This document shows positions 26,674-35,726 of a DNA stretch of 64,000 nucleotides, one piece after another. A model generated the notes under the pieces. The model had not been told where the DNA came from and made no database searches. It was given only the letters and a program-made list of their open reading frames with translations. This DNA is from Tardibacter chloracetimidivorans (lineage in GTDB: Bacteria; Pseudomonadota; Alphaproteobacteria; Sphingomonadales; Sphingomonadaceae): assembly GCF_001890385.1 (NCBI RefSeq), contig NZ_CP018221.1, positions 855,501-919,500 on the forward strand. The letters run 5' to 3'. The position numbers were made by a program, and so were the translations under genes. Position 1 is the first letter of the stretch. Each line of letters opens with the position of its first letter.

Positions 26674-26691
26674 GTCACCGCCGACAGGGAC
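26674..26691 (-). promoter_or_regulatory. 18-bp dyad site I, upstream of HSD17B4-like SDR
   Basis: Gene orientation GTCCC-TGTCGGCG-GTGAC, then 22 bp, then -10-like TAAGCA (26646-26651). It lies between the AraC stop and the SDR start. Confidence 0.65.
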
Positions 26692-26708
26692 GAGATGGCT
26701 TTTGCAGC

Positions 26709-27743
26709 CTATCGGTCGGAGGAACGCGCAACGTCGTTCAAAGCAAGCTTGCGAAACTGTCGTGGGCTGACGCCCATCCACTGCCGAAAGGCTCGAGTGA
26801 ACGACCGCGGCTCGTCATAGCCCAACTGCACAGCAATATCTTCGACCGTGGTTCCGTTTCCCAGCAATCGGGATGTCGCCAACTCGCGGCGAATTGCCTG
26901 GATAATCCCGCTTACGGTCGCGCCCTCAGCCCGCAGGCGGCGCGACAGGGTAACGGGTTGAATTCCGAGAGCCGCACCGATCTGTGTTACACTGAGAGGA
27001 AAGAAGACAGCATTTCCGCGTGGCATCAGAAGAGTTCGCACCTGATGCGCCAGGCTGTGGTCATGGCCGGGTATGGTCATGAAATCAAAAGGCGCGCGCC
27101 TCACCATTTGCTGTCGTGCCGCCTCGTCCGGCATGATCGAGACGGCAAGGGCATCGAGAGGCAGGCGGAGCCGACACCTCGGTTCGTCGAAGCGTTGTTC
27201 GGCGGGAAACAGATGGTACAACTCGTCAAGGTAGCCGGTCGGTCTGGGATAGGGGAGTTCGACCAGCGTGATCGGCACGATTTCTCCAGCAAGCCAGCAT
27301 GCGAACCGGTGCCATATGATCAGCCAGAACTCCAACAGGTAGTGGTCCGGATCCAGTTCAGGGTGTTCGAGCTTCACCGAAATAAGGACATCGTCGCCTT
27401 CTACTTCCAGTTCAGTCACGACCGCGTTCGTGACGATGCCGTAAAAGGCGATGCCCTTGCGCAGCGCCTCAAGCACAGTCCGGCCGGTTAGGGCCAGTTC
27501 CGTCATCATCGCGAGCGTCCCGGGCTTCACCGGTTGGCTCGTGAAGCCCATGAACTCGTCGTTCAACTCGGCCCATATCGCCTGAACGAGCAGTGTCATG
27601 CTCTGAACGCTACCGCGCCAACCCGGCGCGTTGATTTCCCCAGGATGCAGGGCGGCGCGCAGTAGCAAGGCCGCGCGGTCAACGCCCGCGTGCTCAGCGC
27701 CGCGTGTGCACACTCTGAAATAATGGCCCGAAATAGTCGCCAT
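26709..27743 (-). CDS. AraC-family transcriptional regulator
   Basis: 344-aa regulator with an N-terminal arabinose-binding-like sensor domain (OruR/ArgR-type) and a C-terminal AraC helix-turn-helix: GAALGIQPVTLSRRLR and VEDIAVQLGYDEPRSFTRAFRQWMG. ATG 27743. It is the only dedicated regulator inside the right block, so it is a second candidate for controlling the regulon, although AraC proteins usually bind direct repeats rather than dyads. It lies between an MFS gene and the HSD17B4-like SDR on the same strand. Confidence 0.92.
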   Translation of the reverse strand: MATISGHYFRVCTRGAEHAGVDRAALLLRAALHPGEINAPGWRGSVQSMTLLVQAIWAELNDEFMGFTSQPVKPGTLAMMTELALTGRTVLEALRKGIAFYGIVTNAVVTELEVEGDDVLISVKLEHPELDPDHYLLEFWLIIWHRFACWLAGEIVPITLVELPYPRPTGYLDELYHLFPAEQRFDEPRCRLRLPLDALAVSIMPDEAARQQMVRRAPFDFMTIPGHDHSLAHQVRTLLMPRGNAVFFPLSVTQIGAALGIQPVTLSRRLRAEGATVSGIIQAIRRELATSRLLGNGTTVEDIAVQLGYDEPRSFTRAFRQWMGVSPRQFRKLALNDVARSSDR

Positions 27744-27900
27744 GACGAACTCTTAGCTGCTGACGCTCCTCGCCGATCTTGTTGACCAATTGATTCTCAA
27801 CCTGATGTTGCCTGCATGATTAGGCTTGAGGCTAGTATCGTAGCCCATCAGGGTCAGCACAGTCAGCCCGCCGTTCTCGTCGAGGTGCACCCGCGCTGGA

Positions 27901-29121
27901 TCAGGTCGTCTCCGGCTGCGCACGTCTCCATGACAAGGCAACGAGCGGCATGGCTGCGAGCCCGATCACGAAGACTGCGGTATAATAGACGCCTCGCACC
28001 CCGACGGCCTCGCCGAGCGGCGCTATCACCAATGGCGCGCTGCCTCCGCCTAGATACATCATTGACGTTCCAATGCTAAGGGCACGCGCCGAGAGCGCCA
28101 GAGGAACGCTCCGCATGATGAGGGTCATATTGGACGGAATCGCTAAACCCGTGCCGATCCCGCCGATGAAGGGGCCGAATATCAAGATCTCAAGCGACCA
28201 GGAAACGGCGCAAACATAGGCTGCCAAGCTCAGCAGTGCACATCCAACCGCAATCGTGGCAACGGTTCCGAGCCTTGCTTCTATTCGCGTCACGGCCAAA
28301 TTGCCCGCTAGCGCGCCAAATGCGTAAACCATCACGACATTCGCGATGCTCGTCGACGAGTGAACGCCGATGGATGCAAGCAGAAATACGAGCTGCACGC
28401 TGAAAAGATAACTGACGAAATTAAGCAGGAAAATGTAGCAGTAGGCAGGCGCCGCGGGCATTATCTGTCTTGCGACGTCAAATCCGGATTCCCTCGTATG
28501 GCGCTCGCCGAAAGCGCTAGGCGCGAGCTTCATCAAGAGGATTGGTGTAGCGAAGATCAGAGCGAAAACGAGATGCAGCAGAAATGGCGCTCGCCAGGAG
28601 ATGGTTGCCGCGATTCCCGAAATCTGAATGAACGTCACGGAACAGATGGCGCCGACGGCGAAAAGGCGCCCGGCCATTCGCAAACGGCCGAGGCCCGTGT
28701 AGTGCGCAGCGATCAGCGTCGTTCCACATGTCAACATGGTTCCCGCTGCTATCCCTGTCGCTATCCGGGCGGCGAGAAGTGGGAGAGCAGTGTGGATGAA
28801 CATTCCCACGGAACCAAAGATCGCGAATGCAAACAACGCGGCAATCAGGACGGGTTTGATCCCGAACCTATCGATAGATCGGCCGGAAAAAAGTCCCGAC
28901 AGCGCCATGCCCAGAAGGGGCAAGGTCATCGCGAGCTGGGCAATCAGATCACCTCGCGTTCCCCCTCCGAAATTCGCGGAAATCGCCGGGAGAACGGGCG
29001 GTAGTGCGTCATAGATAACCGCCGTCGAGACTATGCCGGCAAACAGCGAAATCACGATCGGCCGGCTCGGCGCCGCAAGCGGAGAATGCCCCTCTTCTGC
29101 CTGATAGTCTGCGACTAACAT
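27901..29121 (-). CDS. MFS transporter
   Basis: 406-aa permease with about 12 membrane helices. The loop motif GLFSGRSIDRFGIKP is a variant of the MFS signature. ATG 29121. It sits between an SDR and the AraC regulator on the same strand. No dyad was seen upstream. Substrate unknown; an inner-membrane partner for the TonB receptor is a possibility. Confidence 0.88.
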   Translation of the reverse strand: MLVADYQAEEGHSPLAAPSRPIVISLFAGIVSTAVIYDALPPVLPAISANFGGGTRGDLIAQLAMTLPLLGMALSGLFSGRSIDRFGIKPVLIAALFAFAIFGSVGMFIHTALPLLAARIATGIAAGTMLTCGTTLIAAHYTGLGRLRMAGRLFAVGAICSVTFIQISGIAATISWRAPFLLHLVFALIFATPILLMKLAPSAFGERHTRESGFDVARQIMPAAPAYCYIFLLNFVSYLFSVQLVFLLASIGVHSSTSIANVVMVYAFGALAGNLAVTRIEARLGTVATIAVGCALLSLAAYVCAVSWSLEILIFGPFIGGIGTGLAIPSNMTLIMRSVPLALSARALSIGTSMMYLGGGSAPLVIAPLGEAVGVRGVYYTAVFVIGLAAMPLVALSWRRAQPETT

Positions 29122-29303
29122 TCAAGGCTCCACTTCGCTCGGGTTCTCATGCCCGTTCGGCGGCTGGCAGCGATCGGGAAGCGGACGTGCGCCAAGCGCT
29201 GCGCTCGGCCAAACGGTATTCCCATTTCCGAAGGTTCTAAGCCAGGAGGAGCACGAGTCACGGTTGAAGCACAGGCTTGTCCGCCCGCCCCCGTACCGGC
29301 CTT

Positions 29304-30071
29304 TCAACGCGCAACATAGCCTCCGTCGACGCAAATGGTCGCGCCGGTGATATAGGATGACATATCGGAGCACAAAAACAGGCAAGCGTTTGCAATATCC
29401 TCCGGAGTGGCAAGCCGGCCAAGCAGGCTCATCTGGTCTGCGACCTCTTCGGGCGAAACCTGGTTGTGCTCCATATATTCTCGCAGCATCGGGGTATCTG
29501 TGGCGCCCGGAGCGACCGCATTTACGCGAATACCGTGAACACCATTTTCAACGGCCGCCACCTTTGTCAGCCCGATCACGCCATGCTTGGCGGCGGTATA
29601 TGCGCCGGCCAACGGTGTCGGGCGGAACGAGGCTGACGAACCGATGTTGACGACCGCCCCGCCACGGCCTTGCGTGATCATCTGCGCGATCTCGAATTGC
29701 ATCGACAGCGCCACACCTTTGAGATCGACCGAAAAGATACGATCATATTCTTCGGAATTGCAATCCACGATCGCCTGTGTGCGAGGCCCCACGGCAGCAT
29801 TGTTGACTGCGATGTTGACGCATCCGTAACGTTGGACAGTTTCAGCTATGAACGCTGAGACGCTCTCGGCCTTGCTCACGTCGAGATAGCGGAATTCAAC
29901 CGAGCCACCTGACTTCGCGAGGTCGGCGACGGTGGCGCGACCGCGCACTTCGTCGATATCGCCTATCATGACTTGAGCGCCGCAGCTTGCAAAAAGCCTT
30001 GCCACGGCTTGGCCCATTCCTTGGGCGCCGCCCGTTACAACCGCGACATTTCCTTGAAGGGACAATTGCAT
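29304..30071 (-). CDS. SDR family oxidoreductase
   Basis: 255-aa SDR: TGGAQGMG cofactor motif, NNAAVG, NIGSSASF...YTAAKHG catalytic set, and ITGATICVDGG end. ATG 30071. Dyad E is 211 bp upstream with a very good -10 (TATGAT), implying a leader of about 180 nt. It resembles the SDRs at 22136, 42958 and 51531. Probable alcohol dehydrogenase of the pathway. Confidence 0.92.
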   Translation of the reverse strand: MQLSLQGNVAVVTGGAQGMGQAVARLFASCGAQVMIGDIDEVRGRATVADLAKSGGSVEFRYLDVSKAESVSAFIAETVQRYGCVNIAVNNAAVGPRTQAIVDCNSEEYDRIFSVDLKGVALSMQFEIAQMITQGRGGAVVNIGSSASFRPTPLAGAYTAAKHGVIGLTKVAAVENGVHGIRVNAVAPGATDTPMLREYMEHNQVSPEEVADQMSLLGRLATPEDIANACLFLCSDMSSYITGATICVDGGYVAR

Positions 30072-30472
30072 CGTCGTGAGTGCTTCCAGTTGACGGTATC
30101 TAAGGGGAAGGTCGCTTCATCCGGACTGCAAAAACCGACCTTCTCTCCTGCCGCTCAACGGTTGCCCGGTTTTGCAAAAAAATGGTGAGTTTGAGAGCAT
30201 TATGCCATCATGGTTCAGGCAGGCGGGTGAAGAGACGCTAGAGATGGAATAGGAATCATAACCGAGAGGGTGAACCTGGATGTCACCTCGCCATGGGACT
30301 CAAATCGGCATTTCGCATTGATGGCCAAGGTCACGATCACCCAGCGCCAACGATCTCGCTACCGCGAAGGCGGCACCATGAGCCTCCTTCACTCGGGCCA
30401 CTTCAAATACTAAATTAGCCTGACGCAACATTCGTGCGCGATAGAGCGGGACGAAACACGAGGCAAAGGGAT
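30072..30472. other. Intergenic region upstream of SDR
   Basis: 401 bp without coding support. It holds dyad E and its -10-like hexamer, and the 3' flank of the quinone-reductase-like gene. No terminator hairpin was recognised. Confidence 0.55.
30282..30299 (-). promoter_or_regulatory. 18-bp dyad site E, upstream of SDR
   Basis: Gene orientation GTCCC-ATGGCGAG-GTGAC, then AT and a -10-like TATGAT (30255-30260) 21 bp downstream, the best -10 match of the set. Confidence 0.65.
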
Positions 30473-31441
30473 CTATGGAACCACCACGACCTTGCCGGCC
30501 TTGTCTCGATCTGAGGTCCTCGCGATGGCCAGTTGCGATTGATGCAGCGCAAATCGCTGAATGCTGGGCGGATTGAGGATCCCTGTCACCATCATTCCGA
30601 AAAGCGCCTCGAGGGCGAAGCGCGCTTGATCAAGATCAGATGTATAGAAATGACGGACGTCGACACCGACAAGTGACCCGCTTTTGAGCAAGGGCAAATT
30701 CGCTGGAATCGAGGGTATCCGTCCAGACGCGAAGCCGATCACGAGGTGCCGACCATATTTCGCGAGTGACCGGAACGCGGCTTCGGAACTTGTCCCGCCC
30801 ACCGGATCGACAACGACGTCCACACCCGAGGGCACCAGGTCCCTCATCTGCGATCGAAGGTCTCCTCGTGAGTCGACCGTTGTGGTGGCGCCCAGCCGGC
30901 GGGCCAGAGACCGCTTTGCCTCGGTCGAAGCCGCAGCAATTACGTTAGCGCCCGATCCGGCCGCAAGTTGCACCGCAGCGGCGCCGACGCCGCTTGCCGC
31001 GCCGAGCACGAGAACGGTCTCCCCCTTCTTCAGATTTGCTCTGGCGACCAATGCGTAATGGGCGGTCTGGAAATCGAGCAGCATCACCGCTGCAATCTCA
31101 AGATCGAGCTCGTCCGGCACGATAGACACCTCATTCGCCTTAACGACGATGTACTCCGCCAAGCCCCCGCCCAACCGCCAAACGGCGACGCGGTCACCCA
31201 CTGACACGCCTGCCACATCGCTCCCGACGGCATCGACCACACCTGCGATCTCGCCACCCGGCACGTAGGGAAGCGCCGGCCTCAACTGATATCTGCCTTC
31301 GACGAGCAGCCCGTCGACGAATCCCAGAGCGGTCGCGGCAATGCGTATGCGGACTTCGTCGCTTCCAGGCCGGGGTGTGGGCAGATCTGTCAACTGGTAC
31401 AAGTCGACCGACCCAAACTCATCGCCAACGAAACATCGCAT
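30473..31441 (-). CDS. Zinc-independent MDR oxidoreductase (quinone reductase-like)
   Basis: 322-aa medium-chain dehydrogenase/reductase of the NADPH:quinone reductase group. The GroES-like N-terminus has YVPGGEIAGVVDAVG and lacks catalytic zinc Cys. The cofactor motif is LVLGAASGVGAAAVQLA. ATG 31441 has GGAGGGTAGTG just before it. It follows the flavin reductase by 155 bp on the same strand. It could reduce an enone; substrate unknown. Confidence 0.9.
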   Translation of the reverse strand: MRCFVGDEFGSVDLYQLTDLPTPRPGSDEVRIRIAATALGFVDGLLVEGRYQLRPALPYVPGGEIAGVVDAVGSDVAGVSVGDRVAVWRLGGGLAEYIVVKANEVSIVPDELDLEIAAVMLLDFQTAHYALVARANLKKGETVLVLGAASGVGAAAVQLAAGSGANVIAAASTEAKRSLARRLGATTTVDSRGDLRSQMRDLVPSGVDVVVDPVGGTSSEAAFRSLAKYGRHLVIGFASGRIPSIPANLPLLKSGSLVGVDVRHFYTSDLDQARFALEALFGMMVTGILNPPSIQRFALHQSQLAIARTSDRDKAGKVVVVP

Positions 31442-31596
31442 CACTACCCTCCGGTTGGCCGTGAATCACGTTTTGAAATCAGGCCTGTTCGCTGTTTGTC
31501 GCGCGGACGTGCCGTTGCAGCAACTCGAGCACGGTTCCAGATCCGCCGTCGCCCATGATCCTGGATCAAATAACTCCGCATTCCGAATCCAGCCGT

Positions 31597-32145
31597 TCAA
31601 GATTGAGCCGAGCACTGGGTCAGGCATTCTGCGCGGGCTAGCTGCCCGTCCAACCAGATCAGGGGATCAATCGAGGCGTGCACTTCGATCCGGGTCACTT
31701 CTCCGATAAACAGGCGGTGAGTTGCGACGTCGAGGGTAGCCGTAGTTCGGCATATGATGCTTGCTGCAGCATCCATCAGGACTGGAAGGCCCTCTGCCGA
31801 CTCGGCCCAGGCGCCATCTTCGAACCGCGCCGCTCCCTTTTTGGCGCCCCCGAACACGTGGACAAGGCTCGAGTGCCGCTCTGCAAGAAGATTGACGCAG
31901 AATTTCGCCTCGTCGTGCAGAACGGGGAAAATGCTGGCGCTCCGGTTGACCACGACGAGAAGCGTCGGCGGGTCGGCCGCGACCGATGATACTGCCGTAG
32001 CGGCGATGCCGGCGCGATTCTCGCCTCGGCCTGTCGTGACGAGCGCGATCGTGGTCGCGAGCCTGCGCATGGCATGGCGAAAATCTTCTTTCAGTGCGTC
32101 CACGTCGTCTTCGAGTGATTTCACGAGAGCGCGGCGACCGGCCAC
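31597..32145 (-). CDS. Flavin reductase (HpaC/FMN-binding split-barrel type)
   Basis: 182-aa NAD(P)H:flavin oxidoreductase-like protein: LATTIALVTTG, GIAATAVSSVAADPPTLLVVVNRSAS and FCVNLLAERHSSL are the usual blocks. The start is taken as GTG 32145 with GGGAAAGG upstream; no better ATG fits the N-terminus. It follows the luciferase-like monooxygenase by 86 nt, so it may supply reduced flavin to it as a two-component system. Confidence 0.88.
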   Translation of the reverse strand: MAGRRALVKSLEDDVDALKEDFRHAMRRLATTIALVTTGRGENRAGIAATAVSSVAADPPTLLVVVNRSASIFPVLHDEAKFCVNLLAERHSSLVHVFGGAKKGAARFEDGAWAESAEGLPVLMDAAASIICRTTATLDVATHRLFIGEVTRIEVHASIDPLIWLDGQLARAECLTQCSAQS

Positions 32146-32231
32146 GCCTTTCCCGTTCCGATATGTTCTGTGCCCGACCGCTATGTTGGAGGTGACACCC
32201 GAGGCTACCCGGGCGAAGCGCTTAAAGTCCG

Positions 32232-33128
32232 CTAGTTCATCGCCTCTGCAAGTTCCTCGATAAAGGCGGGATAATTTTCGTCCCTGACGAATGACACAGC
32301 ATTGATCCTCATCACGTCCACGCCCGCGTCCTCGAATGCAGGAGCTTGAGCGAGAGTGGCCCTGATGTCTGCTTGATCGTTGGCGTCGTAGACGATGGGC
32401 GGATAAGCGCGAATGAGGATGCTTTCGGGGTCGCGACCGCGCTCGACGAAAGCCTGCTTCAGTTCCGCGATGTGCGTTCGCAGCGTTGCGGGATCAGACT
32501 CCGTGGGTGCACAATCCCAGCCATCAGCTACCTCCGCCATCCGCGCGAAATTGCGAGCGTTCGGCGCTATTCCGAGGATGACGCGCGGCCCGCCCTTTTG
32601 GTAAGGGTGGGGAAAGCAGAAAATCTCGTCGAACTTGGCGGCCTTGTTGTCGATCGACGCCGGTGCCTCCGTCCACAAGCTGCGGCACGCGCGCACCTGA
32701 TCTATCATATAACCGAAGCGGCCTTCATACTGAACGCCGCAAGCATCGAACTCTTCCTTCATCCAGCCGACGCCGAACCCGAGATCGATCCTGCCCCGGG
32801 AAATGTGGTCCAGCGTCGAGATTTGTTTCGAGAGCAACACAGCCGGCCGGAACGGCGCCAGCAAAATACCGGTCGACAGACGAATGCGTGAGGTCGAGGC
32901 GGCAAGCGCGGAGAGCATGGTCAACGGTTCGTAGAAAGGTTGATGGCTAAGCTCGATAGCGACCTTCCCGTAAGGGTAGTCCACCGGTTGCTGCACCGTT
33001 ACGAGATGATCGGGCATGTCATACTGATAAAGGCCGACCGACTCTGCGAGTTTAACTTCGTCGATCATGGCCGGTATGTCGGAAGCCATCCAGGCTCTTA
33101 GGCCAACGGTGGTCATCGCTACTTTCAT
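32232..33128 (-). CDS. Luciferase-like monooxygenase (LLM class)
   Basis: 298-aa TIM-barrel flavin- or F420-dependent monooxygenase of the bacterial luciferase superfamily: LSTGILLAPFRPAVLLSKQ and DHISRGRIDLGFGVGWMKEEF are diagnostic, close to the TIGR03619-type subgroup. ATG 33128 has GAGG upstream; the longer frame to 33317 enters the promoter. A flavin reductase follows, which favours flavin over F420 as cofactor. It is divergent from P450 gene 33409 across 280 bp holding dyad H. Confidence 0.88.
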   Translation of the reverse strand: MKVAMTTVGLRAWMASDIPAMIDEVKLAESVGLYQYDMPDHLVTVQQPVDYPYGKVAIELSHQPFYEPLTMLSALAASTSRIRLSTGILLAPFRPAVLLSKQISTLDHISRGRIDLGFGVGWMKEEFDACGVQYEGRFGYMIDQVRACRSLWTEAPASIDNKAAKFDEIFCFPHPYQKGGPRVILGIAPNARNFARMAEVADGWDCAPTESDPATLRTHIAELKQAFVERGRDPESILIRAYPPIVYDANDQADIRATLAQAPAFEDAGVDVMRINAVSFVRDENYPAFIEELAEAMN

Positions 33129-33257
33129 GCCGCATCCTCTCTTGCCAGCCAAGCTCAACGAAGCGCTCTCGCCGAGACATTTGGGAGCGCCTAGGGCGTG
33201 GCGGATCGTGAGACTTACGGTAATCTGACCGCTAACAGTGAGTGCTCTGGGGCGCAT

Positions 33258-33275
33258 GTCCCAGCCGAGGGTTAC
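33258..33275 (+). promoter_or_regulatory. 18-bp dyad site H, between LLM and P450 genes
   Basis: Towards the P450: GTCCC-AGCCGAGG-GTTAC (one mismatch to GTGAC), then 22 bp, then TTAGGG (33298-33303). In the opposite direction a TTAGCG (33230-33235) lies 22 bp away, so it may serve both genes. A weaker look-alike GTCAC-N8-CGGAC is at 33332-33349. Confidence 0.5.
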
Positions 33276-33408
33276 ACTCGTCGTCCATTTCCTTGCGTTA
33301 GGGTCGGCTCGGCACAAGGCCGAGGCTGGACGTCACAGGCAGGCCGGACTTGCGGCCATCAGCGCCGGCAGAAATGGGGATTGCCGCAAATCTAGTCGGG
33401 AGAGAAAT

Positions 33409-34698
33409 ATGCGTGAAGGTATCTGTCCGGCCAGCGCTGCCGTCGTGTCGATCGATAAGGTGGATGTGCTCCAGCGGGTGCTACGCTCCAAGGGCGTGGA
33501 GAACGTTCCGGACGTCTCGGCTGACAATTACAGGCAGAAGACCGAGCTTGGCGACATCAATGTACGCGAGTTTCAGGACGGCAACCTCAGCATGCTGAAT
33601 GGCGACGCGCATCGGCACCGGCGCAAGCATCTGAACGCGCTGGTTCGTCCCGAACAGCTCATCTATTTTCGCGAGGACGTCATCGTTCCTTCCGTGGAGC
33701 GTTGGTTGGCACGTGCCGTCAAGCCCGATGAGCGCGGCATGATGCGCTGCGATCTTTCTGCCGTAGTGGAACGTACTTTCCTCGAGTTCACCGCCAAGCT
33801 GATCGGGCTGCAGGACATTGAAACCGAAGAAAGGATGGCCAGGCTTCGCTCCTGTTGCGTCCCCATGTTTGCCGGACTGAGCGCCAGCCACTTCGCCGAC
33901 CGAGAAGCGGTTACGCGTGCTGGTCTCGAAGCAAAGCGGATATTCGTCGAAGAATATTACCGTCCGTCCTTCGAGGCTATGAAACAGCGGCTCGGTCAGA
34001 ACGCGTCTGATGGCAGCGACGTGGACAGCGCCGAGACCAATCTTCTCCACATGATCGCGACGGCCGTGGATGAACGGTATCTCGACGAGCGGAACGCGGT
34101 AATCGAGTCGATCCTCATGTTCGTCGCGACAACGGGCACGAGCGTACAGGCCGTTCTCTCCACGATTGACGATCTTCTCAATTGGCTTGAGGATCATCCC
34201 GAAGACTGGGAAAATGTCGAGGATCTCGAATTCCTGAGCTTGGCGCTGCAGGAGTCTTTGCGGCTTCGAGCGCCCTTCGTGTCCTATATCACGCGGTTGG
34301 CAACAGAAGACCTGGAGGTCGAAGGTTGTCCGATCAAAGCCGGCGACGAAATCCATGGTTTGATCCCTCGAGCTGGTCGCGACGCTGCCGTGTTCGGTCC
34401 GGACGCGCACATTTTCAACCCTCGTCGGGAGGTACCGAAAGGAGTGAACCGCTACGGACTTGCCTTCGGAGGGGGCCCCCATCAGTGCCTGGGCTTGCGC
34501 GTGGTCCTCGGCAACGACGGCAAGGGCGGTAGCCACATCCGTTTGCTCCAGCATTTCTTCAAGGGAGGCGTCCAACGTGCTTCGGACGAGAAGCCGGAGG
34601 TGTTGGCGATGGGAGAGATGGAAGTCGCGGACAATATCCCGACCTACATCTCGTACCCCGTGGTGTTCACCAAGTGGGATCGTCTTCAAGCGGTGTGA
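33409..34698 (+). CDS. Cytochrome P450
   Basis: 429-aa soluble bacterial P450. ExxR motif is ESLR (QESLRLRAP), and the haem-binding loop is FGGGPHQCLG with the thiolate at Cys360. The I-helix reads FVATTGTSVQ (from about residue 238), so the acidic residue of the usual A-G-x-D/E-T pair is missing. ATG 33409 follows GGGAGAGA; the longer frame to 33238 is leader. It is paralogous to the P450 at 40594-41865, with long identical stretches such as ATTGTS-QAVLSTI. It is the only plus-strand gene in this part and is followed by a hairpin. Confidence 0.93.
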   Translation: MREGICPASAAVVSIDKVDVLQRVLRSKGVENVPDVSADNYRQKTELGDINVREFQDGNLSMLNGDAHRHRRKHLNALVRPEQLIYFREDVIVPSVERWLARAVKPDERGMMRCDLSAVVERTFLEFTAKLIGLQDIETEERMARLRSCCVPMFAGLSASHFADREAVTRAGLEAKRIFVEEYYRPSFEAMKQRLGQNASDGSDVDSAETNLLHMIATAVDERYLDERNAVIESILMFVATTGTSVQAVLSTIDDLLNWLEDHPEDWENVEDLEFLSLALQESLRLRAPFVSYITRLATEDLEVEGCPIKAGDEIHGLIPRAGRDAAVFGPDAHIFNPRREVPKGVNRYGLAFGGGPHQCLGLRVVLGNDGKGGSHIRLLQHFFKGGVQRASDEKPEVLAMGEMEVADNIPTYISYPVVFTKWDRLQAV

Positions 34699-34715
34699 AC
34701 CGACGTGAGATGAAC

Positions 34716-34748
34716 CGGCAAGCGCCTGCCCCGCGTTTCCGCTTGCCG
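34716..34748 (+). terminator. Hairpin after P450
   Basis: Perfect 9-bp stem CGGCAAGCG/CGCTTGCCG with a 15-nt loop, 18 nt after the P450 stop. GC-rich stem, no T-run. Confidence 0.5.
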
Positions 34749-34858
34749 CGGGGGCGCGGGCGGTTGCCACTAAGTGTCGCTCCGGCTCGGCTCATCGAAA
34801 GCCGATTAGGCCCGCAAGTGACGGAATAGAGCGAGTTCAAGAATCTGAGCGCGAATGC

Positions 34859-35605
34859 TCACACCGTCCACCCGCCGTCGACGGGCATCGTCACACCCGT
34901 ACAGAAGCTTGCCCCGTCCGACACGAGAAACAGGACGGCGCTCGCCACCTCCTTGGGGGCAGCCTGCCGCGGAATGGGCAGCGTTCGGCAAAAGTCGCCG
35001 ACGGGATCGCCTTCCATCGCCTCGGTCACTTGCCTCAGCATGGGCGTGTCGATCGCGCCGGGATGGACGCAGTTTACCCGGATATTATAGGGAGCCAGAT
35101 CGAGCGCCGCAGCCTTGGTCATGCCCCTGACGGCAAATTTCGTCGCCACATATCCTATCGCGGCTCGCTGACCCACCAGACCGGCGACCGACGAGATGTT
35201 TACGATGGCCCCGGCCCCTGCCTTGCGCATCGAAGGAACAACGGCCCGCATACCGAGGAAAACCGAGAGCTGATTTACCTCGAAAATCCTCCGATACTCT
35301 TCCTCGCCAAAGTCTTCCACAGACGCTGGCCGCTGCGTCGTTGCGGCGTTGTTCACGAGTATGTCGACGGGCCCAAACGCATCCTCTGCGGCTTTTATAG
35401 CCGCACTCCAGTCCGCCGCGCTCGAGACGTCATGGTGAAGGAACCGAGCTCCCTCCCCCAGTTCCGCGGCCAACGAGCCACCTGCGGCATCCGCGATATC
35501 GGTTATGAGGACCTGCGCGCCGGCCTCGCTTAGCAAACGTACGACCGCCGCTCCCAGACCCTGCGCGCCGCCTGTGACGATCGCCACCTTACCGGCCATT
35601 GTCAT
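34859..35605 (-). CDS. SDR family oxidoreductase
   Basis: 248-aa classical SDR: TGGAQGLG, NNAAT, NISSVAG...YVATKFA and the CTGVTMPVDGG end. ATG 35605 has GGGAGGAATTCACA before it. It is convergent with the P450 and 121 nt downstream of the GMC oxidoreductase, so it may be the last gene of the operon that starts at P450 41865. Confidence 0.92.
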   Translation of the reverse strand: MTMAGKVAIVTGGAQGLGAAVVRLLSEAGAQVLITDIADAAGGSLAAELGEGARFLHHDVSSAADWSAAIKAAEDAFGPVDILVNNAATTQRPASVEDFGEEEYRRIFEVNQLSVFLGMRAVVPSMRKAGAGAIVNISSVAGLVGQRAAIGYVATKFAVRGMTKAAALDLAPYNIRVNCVHPGAIDTPMLRQVTEAMEGDPVGDFCRTLPIPRQAAPKEVASAVLFLVSDGASFCTGVTMPVDGGWTV

Positions 35606-35726
35606 TGTGAATTCCTCCCAGCATTTTTCCAGGACCTAGAGAGCCTTAGACATTCTCATGACCGTAGCGGACCCTGCCGTGATGCTCATCACATCTGCCA
35701 AAGCGAGGATGGAGCCAACCGGCATA

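Noticed and set aside
33332..33349. GTCAC-N8-CGGAC as a second site before the P450
   Set aside because: One mismatch and wrong orientation relative to the gene; kept only as a note under site H.
33481..34770. 429-codon antisense frame over the P450 gene
   Set aside because: No domain signs; it mirrors the codon bias of the P450 frame on the other strand.
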